From Fidelibacterota bacterium (GTDB lineage Bacteria > Pseudomonadota > Alphaproteobacteria > Rhodospirillales > Rhodospirillaceae): DNA of 64,000 nt. The notes beneath the pieces were generated by a model. That model was not told the DNA's origin and made no database searches. It saw nothing but the letters and a program-made list of their open reading frames with translations. A program made the position numbers and the translations under genes. Where the stretch lies: NCBI GenBank assembly GCA_947472795.1, contig CANJBL010000003.1, positions 124,001 to 188,000 of the forward strand, written 5' to 3'. Shown piece by piece: positions 58,130 to 64,000 of this stretch (position 1 is its first letter; each line of letters begins with the position of its first letter).

Positions 58130-59677
58130 CTAACCTTCCACCGTGATCACGCCCAACTCCGCGAGCTTTTCCAACTGTGTGCTTTCGATGATCGCCAGGC
58201 GTTCGGCGAGCAGTTTTTCAACGTCCTTCGGTTTCAGCGTCTTGCCACCGATAACAATATCGCCCGACTCACTGCCGAAAAGTTTGGCAGCGGCCTTCAC
58301 CGCTTCACCCGGTCCACGCTCGCAGCGTGCATGCAGCAGGATCGCATCGATATTGCTGATCTCCATGCCTGTTCCCGCAACAGGCGATGCCAAGGCGAGG
58401 CGCGGCAACACCAAGCCCAGTTCCTTGATGAGGCCGCGATTGGCCGGCGTCATGGAAAGCTTGGCACTTTTGGGAACTTTGACTGGTTTGGACTCGTGCG
58501 CGAACGCGTGCACCTGACCGCCGGCGGCGAGCAAGCGCGCGGCTTCCGCGCGGGTCCATGGCGAAAGGCCGGCGAGCGTCGGCAGTTTCTCCATGGCGCG
58601 CACGCTATGGGCGCCAGAGGCCAGCGCCTTCAGCAGGCTCGCGAAGGGCTCGCTTTCATAGCTCAGCTGTATATCGCCAAACGCCACGGTTTTATCGATG
58701 GCGCTGAGCGGCTCCAGTGTCCCGACGATCATATCCTGGCTCACCGCGAGCCATTCGTCTTCGGTCTTCAAGGAGTCGCCTTTGACCCAGATGTCGCGAC
58801 GGAAGGTCTCATTGCGGATGAAATCGCGCTTGGCTTCCAGTTCGGCACGGGATTTGACGGCGCGGAATTCGTCCTGCAATTCGCGCGGCACGGCGAGGTC
58901 AACTGTGTTCAAGAAAATGCGTGCGCAACCGGCGAAGCGTAAACCCCGTGCTTCCATCATGGCCTTCAGTTCGGCGAAGTAGAAGGCGCGCAGATTCTCA
59001 TTGAAGTATTCGTGGGCCATATAACGCGGATCGACGCGCTCCAGCTCATCCACGGCTTCGGCGAGGGATGGGTGGTCGCGGAAATATTTGACCTGCGCTT
59101 TCTTCAGCTTCTTCAGCCATTCAAGGCCGACGCGGGCGCGCTCCAGCGAGTTCTCGCCATCCTTGGTCAGCGAATAAACCATGTTGCGCAGGGGCAGCTT
59201 CGCCGCCCACCCGGGCATGGCGTTCACACCAGTCATGAGCAGGCCGCCGGGCTTTAAGCGTTTGGCGACGTCATCAAGGACGGCCTCGCGGGTGGAATCA
59301 TTGATCCAGCTCAAGACGCCGTGCATGACGGCGAAATCCAACGGCGGCACGTCGCCCTCGCGCATTTCGGCGAAGCTCTTGCGCAGGAAAGTGGCGTTAT
59401 CGAGCCCCATGCGGACGGACAGGGTTTCGGCGGAGCGGATATGCGCGGGTAGGAAATCGACTCCGTAGAATTTGGCGGAAGGATAAGCAGCCGCCAGCAC
59501 GGCGGCGGTCAGGCCATTACCACACCCGTAGTCGCACCAGGTGAAGGCGCCGTCGAGCGCGCGCGGGCGGAAGCCGTTGGCAGCGGCGACAAGATTGATG
59601 TGGGTGGGCGCATGATCGCCGTAGAACTCGGCCACATAGGCCGTATCGGTGACATAGCCTCCGGTGTCGAGAGTCAT
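58130..59677 (-). CDS. SAM methyltransferase with methyltransferase regulatory domain
   Basis: A 515-aa protein. Residues 40-160 form a class I methyltransferase (motif I TWCDYGCGNGLTAAVLAA, VDFLPAHI, FAVMHGVLSWI, LKPGGLLMTGVNAMPG). Residues 200-310 match the PKMT-type regulatory domain (LKKLKKAQVKYFRDHPSLAEA, YMAHEYFN). The last 150 residues form a winged-helix-like dimerisation part. In related proteins of pathogens this layout methylates lysines of outer-membrane proteins, but most members are uncharacterised. First gene of the minus-strand group. Confidence 0.82.
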   Translation of the reverse strand: MTLDTGGYVTDTAYVAEFYGDHAPTHINLVAAANGFRPRALDGAFTWCDYGCGNGLTAAVLAAAYPSAKFYGVDFLPAHIRSAETLSVRMGLDNATFLRKSFAEMREGDVPPLDFAVMHGVLSWINDSTREAVLDDVAKRLKPGGLLMTGVNAMPGWAAKLPLRNMVYSLTKDGENSLERARVGLEWLKKLKKAQVKYFRDHPSLAEAVDELERVDPRYMAHEYFNENLRAFYFAELKAMMEARGLRFAGCARIFLNTVDLAVPRELQDEFRAVKSRAELEAKRDFIRNETFRRDIWVKGDSLKTEDEWLAVSQDMIVGTLEPLSAIDKTVAFGDIQLSYESEPFASLLKALASGAHSVRAMEKLPTLAGLSPWTRAEAARLLAAGGQVHAFAHESKPVKVPKSAKLSMTPANRGLIKELGLVLPRLALASPVAGTGMEISNIDAILLHARCERGPGEAVKAAAKLFGSESGDIVIGGKTLKPKDVEKLLAERLAIIESTQLEKLAELGVITVEG

Positions 59678-59842
59678 CGTGCCGCACCCGCTTGGTCTAT
59701 CGTAAGCTTCCTTTTACCGGCAGCGTGCCCGGAAAGCAAAAGCCTAAGACGCCGCTGGCTGACGGGCCTTGGTATTAACCAATTTGCAGTATCTTCCTGT
59801 GAATTTGGTCTGATCGGGAATCTGCCAAATGGCTCAGCATCT

Positions 59843-61297
59843 ATGAACTTCAGAGATATCAACGCTCTTATGGCGCAGCGCCAAAGAGCATTCCTCGACG
59901 TCTCGGCGTTGGCTGGCGAAACGGTGTACGGGAACGTGTCCACATTATGGAAGGACATGTTTGCAAGCCGGTCAAATTTTCTCTCTGCTGAAAACTTCAA
60001 CTTTTTCCGGCACCCATCGTCTGCGGCGGTCATTGGCGTCGGTTCTCAAAAAGATCGCAATGAAACAACCGTGTTAGAGGAGCAGGTGGTTCCCACTGTT
60101 GTTGACGCACACGACATTCCCGACGACGTTATCGCAAAAATCGCAGAACCCTTAGTAGGCTCGCCGCCGGTAGAGCCCTATCGGGGCAATTTGTTCAGCT
60201 CCGTATTTCTTCACAATGTCCCGCCGGTGTGGCGCGTTGTTCAGGCCGTGAAACAGTTTGGTCCGACCGGAAGGCCGTTGCGTGTTTGTGAAATCGGCGC
60301 GGGCTTCGGCGCTGGTGCGCTTCTTCTGCACCAATTGCTCGATATCGAAAGCTATACGATTATCGATCTGCCCGAAAATCTGTACATGTCGTCCATCTTC
60401 CTGCCGACGGCGCTCGGCAGATCGCACAATCTCGTCGACCCGCGAGACAGAGAGACCCTGAAGTGTGGCGCGCAACTTAATTTTACACTGCCCAGTTTCA
60501 CAGACGCCCTGGATGTGCGGCCCTTCGACCTAGTGTGGAACCGCGCCAGCATGGGCGAAATGCCGGGCGGCACTGCTGCGGCCTACATTGCGTGGATTAA
60601 AACCCACTTGGCTCCGGATGGCATATTTCACTTCGCAAACCGCTTTAATGTTCCCAGAACGAATGGCGCGATGCGTTTGAGTGATTTTGGTCTGCAGCAT
60701 TTCGATATCCGGGCCATCACGCCGATGGTCCGCTTCGCGCGCCCCACCAATCAAATTCACTCCGAAATCGTTGCTATGCCTGCGCGGGGAAGTGGAAACA
60801 TTCGCCCCGATTATCTCGACGTCATTGGTGATTTGACGGCGTGCGGATTTGACCCGCAAACAGTTGCATTCCGTGAGGCGGCTGTGAGTGGAAATCTGCC
60901 AGCAGATGTCACTTCGGCGTTCGACGTATTGGCGGCGATATTCAACACGTCCTCGCTCCAACACAAATACGATCTCCTTCAAAATCCGCAAAGCCAGTCG
61001 CTGGGCGACATCAAGCCTGTGCTCCTCACAATTTTGGAACTGCTCGGGGGCGCCGAAGGTCCGGCACTGGTGCGCAAAGATGAAGTTCTCAGCCTCAATC
61101 TTGGCTACAAACTTGAAATACGGCTTCGTGGCCTGTACGCCGAAATCGAAGCCAAAAAATTACTGCCGTGGCGGCAAACACTTCAGCCCTTCGCCTCTCA
61201 GTCAGCGCAGCACACGCGCATGGCAGAAATACTGGTCGAGCAAAGCAATCCCGCGTTTTCCACCCGTTTCATGCGCGATTTACGCGTCGCGAGTTGA
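59843..61297 (+). CDS. Putative sugar O-methyltransferase
   Basis: A 484-aa protein with a class I SAM core in the middle: VCEIGAGFGAGALLLHQLLD at about residues 150-169 (motif I), YTIIDLPENLYM, DLVWNRASMGEMP and LAPDGIFHFANRFN. The arrangement fits the putative sugar O-methyltransferase family (TIGR04371) found in surface-polysaccharide loci. The N-terminal and C-terminal domains are specific to it. GC content is lower than in flanking genes, suggesting acquisition. The ATG at 59843 follows a noncoding region; the frame is open upstream, but it overlaps the divergent methyltransferase gene. Confidence 0.75.
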   Translation: MNFRDINALMAQRQRAFLDVSALAGETVYGNVSTLWKDMFASRSNFLSAENFNFFRHPSSAAVIGVGSQKDRNETTVLEEQVVPTVVDAHDIPDDVIAKIAEPLVGSPPVEPYRGNLFSSVFLHNVPPVWRVVQAVKQFGPTGRPLRVCEIGAGFGAGALLLHQLLDIESYTIIDLPENLYMSSIFLPTALGRSHNLVDPRDRETLKCGAQLNFTLPSFTDALDVRPFDLVWNRASMGEMPGGTAAAYIAWIKTHLAPDGIFHFANRFNVPRTNGAMRLSDFGLQHFDIRAITPMVRFARPTNQIHSEIVAMPARGSGNIRPDYLDVIGDLTACGFDPQTVAFREAAVSGNLPADVTSAFDVLAAIFNTSSLQHKYDLLQNPQSQSLGDIKPVLLTILELLGGAEGPALVRKDEVLSLNLGYKLEIRLRGLYAEIEAKKLLPWRQTLQPFASQSAQHTRMAEILVEQSNPAFSTRFMRDLRVAS

Positions 61298-61319
61298 CCG
61301 AATATAAGCGCGCTAACGA

Positions 61320-61349
61320 AATGGCCCCCATCTTGCGATGAGGGCCATT
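61320..61349. terminator. Hairpin between convergent sugar methyltransferase and trxA
   Basis: AATGGCCC (61320-61327) pairs with GGGCCATT (61342-61349), extended by CAT/ATG after one mismatch. Short T-runs on both sides suggest it could end transcription in either direction. Confidence 0.55.
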
Positions 61350-61375
61350 GATCGTTTCAGCGAAGACCTCGGCGC

Positions 61376-61690
61376 TTAAATCGACTGCTGCACCCATTCC
61401 TTCAGTTTGCTTTCCGGCAGGGCGCCGACCTTGGTGGCGGCCACTTGGCCGTCCTTGAAGATCATGAGCGTCGGGATACCGCGCACGCCGTACTGGGTCG
61501 GGGTCTGCGGATTGTCGTCGATGTTGATCTTGGTGAAGGTGACTTTGGCGCCTAGCTCCAGGGAGATCTTCTCCAGCGAGGGCGCGATCTGCTTACACGG
61601 GCCGCACCACTCCGCCCAGAAGTCCACCAACACGGGACCTTCAGCCTTGAGCACATCCTGTTCAAAGGATTGGTCGGAAACCTGTTTCAT
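61376..61690 (-). CDS. trxA: Thioredoxin 1
   Basis: A 104-aa disulfide reductase with the WCGPC active site at residues 28-32 and the cis-Pro at 73 (RGIPTLMIF). The surrounding FWAEWCGPCKQIAP and INIDDNPQTPTQYGVRGIPT are typical of TrxA. It is reduced by TrxB and serves ribonucleotide reductase and others. In this class trxA usually follows addA directly and faces folC; here a Rieske gene lies between it and addA, and 14 kb separate it from folC. Confidence 0.97.
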   Translation of the reverse strand: MKQVSDQSFEQDVLKAEGPVLVDFWAEWCGPCKQIAPSLEKISLELGAKVTFTKINIDDNPQTPTQYGVRGIPTLMIFKDGQVAATKVGALPESKLKEWVQQSI

Positions 61691-61859
61691 GATGTGGGGT
61701 CCTTATAAGGGTTTTGCCGCCGTTTGCGGCTGCATGAGCCTGAATCTAGGGAGGGGGTGGGGGTGCGTCAAGCGCGCGGAAACGGCCATCTCCAAAAAGA
61801 CATTTGGCGGAAAATTCGTCTCCCAAAGGGCGAAACCGGCCCAGTCGCGGGGATTTGAA

Positions 61860-62951
61860 CTAGCTTCTCCACCGTAACGTCACGGGCGTGATGGGATTGC
61901 GGGCTGCGCGGTTTTCGGCCTGCGCAGCCAGAGCTTCGCGCTTCAGGCGGTAATACCAGCGGGTCTGGGTGTCGGCATCCTGGACGAGCATCGTGGGCGG
62001 GTCGAAGGCGAGGCCTTCCTGCATATCCAGCACGGCGCGCCGGTCCTGATCCAAAAAGCGACGGGTCAGGGGTTCCATAATGGCTTTCAGGAGCATCCCG
62101 CCCGGTACGTCCCAATACATCACATGATGCACCATGGTGCGCTCGGGTGTGATGGGCGTGCAGGCGGTGAGGCCGCAGTAGTTATATTTCGGGGTGCGCG
62201 CATGCTCGATGCGCACCGACGGCAGGTGATAGGAAATCTCCGTCTCCGGCGCCCCGCCCAGGAACAGACGATAGGCGCGCGAATTGCGCGAGGCTGTGTG
62301 GCGGTCCATGCGCCAGCCCAGGCCTTCTTTTTCCGGCAGCGGTGAGAAGGCTTTGGCTTTCTCGTGGATGCTGTCTTCCTTGCGCCACAGCGCGGAGCGG
62401 TGAACGAAGGCGCCGTGCGCCGGATCCATGAGACCGATGACGGCAAGATCGATATTGCAATCGAAGGCCACCGCCACATGAAACTGGAAGCGATCACCGA
62501 TGGCGGGTACTTCCGGAACAGGCGGCAATGCCCCGACCTGCGTGCCCATGAAGACCCAGATGTTGCCCTGGCGCTCCGCAACGGGGAATGTCACGGCGCG
62601 GATGTCGCTCGGTTGCGGGCGTTGATCGGCGGTCTGCGACGGAATGGCGGTGCAGCGGCCATCGGTGGCGAAGCGCCAGCCGTGATAGGGGCATTCTACT
62701 TCGCGCCCGTCGAACTTTCCCTTAGAGAGCAGCGTGCCGCGATGCGGGCAGGTGTCGCGCAGGGCGAACACTTTGCCGTCGGCGCCACGGCCCACCAGGA
62801 CCGGCTCGCCCAGTAGCGTGCAATGGCGCATGGCGCCCTGCGCCAGATCGTGCGCCGGCAACGCGTAGTACCAGGCATTGCTCAGCATGATCCCGCCCGC
62901 GCCCAGGCGGTAATCAGGTGCGCTGCCTTTGTCGTGCCGTGCGTCATCCAT
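61860..62951 (-). CDS. Rieske non-heme iron oxygenase
   Basis: A 363-aa aromatic-ring-hydroxylating-type oxygenase alpha subunit. The Rieske domain has CPHRG at about residues 64-68 and CPYHGWRF at 82-89, which bind the 2Fe-2S cluster. The catalytic domain has DPAHGAFVHRSALW, giving the two His of the 2-His-1-carboxylate iron site. It belongs with the VanA/PobA-like single-component alpha subunits; no reductase gene is adjacent. The ATG at 62951 lacks a clear ribosome binding site; it lies 8 bases after addA. An alternative ATG at 62888 (MLSNAWYYAL) has a better site. Confidence 0.87.
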   Translation of the reverse strand: MDDARHDKGSAPDYRLGAGGIMLSNAWYYALPAHDLAQGAMRHCTLLGEPVLVGRGADGKVFALRDTCPHRGTLLSKGKFDGREVECPYHGWRFATDGRCTAIPSQTADQRPQPSDIRAVTFPVAERQGNIWVFMGTQVGALPPVPEVPAIGDRFQFHVAVAFDCNIDLAVIGLMDPAHGAFVHRSALWRKEDSIHEKAKAFSPLPEKEGLGWRMDRHTASRNSRAYRLFLGGAPETEISYHLPSVRIEHARTPKYNYCGLTACTPITPERTMVHHVMYWDVPGGMLLKAIMEPLTRRFLDQDRRAVLDMQEGLAFDPPTMLVQDADTQTRWYYRLKREALAAQAENRAARNPITPVTLRWRS

Positions 62952-62959
62952 GAGGAGGG

Positions 62960-64000
62960 TTATATCATGTCCCGCAAAATCGCATCCATCTGGGCATCGC
63001 CCAGTTCCATCATAAAGGGCCCATTGGTCCATAGGAGCACGCAGCGCACGGTGCGATCCGGATAGATCATGCGCAGGATGGCGCGGTAGGTGGCCATCTG
63101 GAAGATGTAGGCCGGGTCCACCAGCGCGGGGTCGCGTGGCGGCGGGCGGTTGGTCTTGTAGTCGATGATCCAAACTTCCGTATCGGTAACGGAGAGCCTG
63201 TCCACTTGGCCGGAAATGGTGTGTTTGCCGACAAGACCCGTGACGGAGACTTCGGCGCGGCTGCCGGGGGCGAACACAGCCGCGAAATCCGGCGTGTTGA
63301 GGACGGCCAAAGTCTCGGCGATGACGGTGTCCTGCTCTTCCGACGATAATCCCCAGCTCGGTTTGCGGACAAAGCTTTCGGCGGCAGCACGACGGCTGGC
63401 GGGGGAAAGATCAGGCAGGCTTTGCAAAAGCCGATGGATGATGAGCCCGCGCTGATAGCGCTGCTTGCCGTTGTCCTTCAGCGGCGACTGGGCCGCGGAC
63501 TCTTTCAATGCGGCGCGTGACGGCGCCAGGGGGCGAGATGGCGCGGGCTCGGGCGGCGCGTTGCGCTTGGCCCACTCCGGCAGAGATGCGGCAGCGGTCT
63601 CGGCGATCTCGCGCGTTTCCGGTTCTGGTGCCGCTGTTTGCGATGAGACCAGACGTAAGATACCCAAGTCCGCGACGTTTTGCGTTTGCGGCAGAGTCTC
63701 CAGGCCTTCGCGGATGAGATTGTACCAGGTCTCTTCCATCTGACGGGGACGCCGGGTCTGCCAGCCGCAGACATAGAGACGATCACGCGCGCGCGTCATG
63801 GCGACATAAAGCAGGCGGTGATATTCGCGGTTCTGCGCGGTCTTGGCGTCTTCGCGCAAGCCAGCTGTGACGGGATCGAGCGCGTCGGCTTTCGCGGCCC
63901 AGAAAAGAAGCGGCGGGCTGCCCTCGGACCACAACAATGTATCCCGCATCGTGGGTACTTGCGCCGTATCGGGCAGGAACACAATGGGTGCTTCAAGCCC
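62960..64000 (-). CDS. addA: AddA, helicase-nuclease subunit (N-terminal part outside window)
   Basis: AddAB processes double-strand ends for recombination up to Chi-like sites. The frame continues off the window, so only the C-terminal about 347 residues are seen. At the edge GLEAPIVFLPDT is helicase motif V, LYVAMTRARDRLYV is motif VI, and the C-terminal RecB-like nuclease has SGQVDRLSVTDTEVWIIDYKTNRPP with the metal-binding Asp and the catalytic DYK. This is the alphaproteobacterial form, normally in an addB-addA-trxA order, which agrees with trxA following after one gene. Confidence 0.95.
   Translation of the reverse strand, partial: GLEAPIVFLPDTAQVPTMRDTLLWSEGSPPLLFWAAKADALDPVTAGLREDAKTAQNREYHRLLYVAMTRARDRLYVCGWQTRRPRQMEETWYNLIREGLETLPQTQNVADLGILRLVSSQTAAPEPETREIAETAAASLPEWAKRNAPPEPAPSRPLAPSRAALKESAAQSPLKDNGKQRYQRGLIIHRLLQSLPDLSPASRRAAAESFVRKPSWGLSSEEQDTVIAETLAVLNTPDFAAVFAPGSRAEVSVTGLVGKHTISGQVDRLSVTDTEVWIIDYKTNRPPPRDPALVDPAYIFQMATYRAILRMIYPDRTVRCVLLWTNGPFMMELGDAQMDAILRDMI

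Noticed and set aside
1-64000. CRISPR arrays, insertion sequences, prophage genes and rRNA
   Set aside because: No regularly spaced repeats, transposase, integrase, phage structural genes or rRNA sequence were recognised.

Overview
The window is high-GC DNA from an alphaproteobacterium. The evidence is the lptC-lptA-lptB-rpoN-ptsN block, the TIGR02300/FYDLN zinc-ribbon gene divergent from aroA-cmk-rpsA, the ihfB-lapA-pyrF-trpF-trpB-trpA-accD-folC run, trxA beside addA, and a Caulobacter-type ceramide locus. The genus cannot be fixed from the sequence alone. No CRISPR array, transposase, integrase or rRNA was seen; there is one tRNA gene, tRNA-Ala(GGC).

Layout. 0-4.7 kb: end of the LPS transport genes, sigma-54 (rpoN) with a candidate sigma-54 promoter of its own, and ptsN; hpf, usually between rpoN and ptsN, is absent. 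4.7-7.8 kb: a small secreted protein, a TPR/TonB-C lipoprotein and a conserved protein of unknown function. 7.8-9.8 kb: a compact minus-strand bufferin-type RiPP operon: a precursor with four Cys, a DUF692/MNIO iron enzyme and a DUF2063 partner, probably for copper buffering. 10-22 kb: a sphingolipid locus with an acyl-AMP ligase, ceramide reductase CerR, a dedicated acyl carrier protein, serine palmitoyltransferase, a DGK-family ceramide kinase with a nucleotidyltransferase-like partner, an LptF/LptG pair, a fatty acid hydroxylase, ceramide synthase (bCerS type), a methyltransferase and a small membrane protein. The LptF/LptG pair inside this locus suggests a dedicated exporter for anionic sphingolipid.

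22-33 kb: a DmeF-like CDF metal exporter, a methyltransferase with a signal peptide, small ORFs, a threonine dehydratase-like enzyme, a GtrABC-like glycosylation trio, cytochrome c, a Tat-exported sugar isomerase-like protein, a SYLF protein and a secreted amidohydrolase. 33-34.8 kb: a lower-GC two-gene cassette (4-fold beta flower protein plus a 371-aa unknown) beside the 3' end of tRNA-Ala. 35-47.4 kb: core housekeeping genes, with an XRE/DUF2975 pair inserted between accD and folC.

47.4-61.3 kb: an accessory block between folC and trxA, which are usually close neighbours in this class. It holds two TSUP permeases, an MFS permease, a second LptF/LptG pair, two GT4 glycosyltransferases, a membrane protein, a DUF2141 protein, an old yellow enzyme and two methyltransferases. 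The window ends in trxA, a Rieske oxygenase and the C-terminal part of addA. Many genes serve the envelope: LPS transport, sphingolipid synthesis and export, and lipid or polysaccharide glycosylation.
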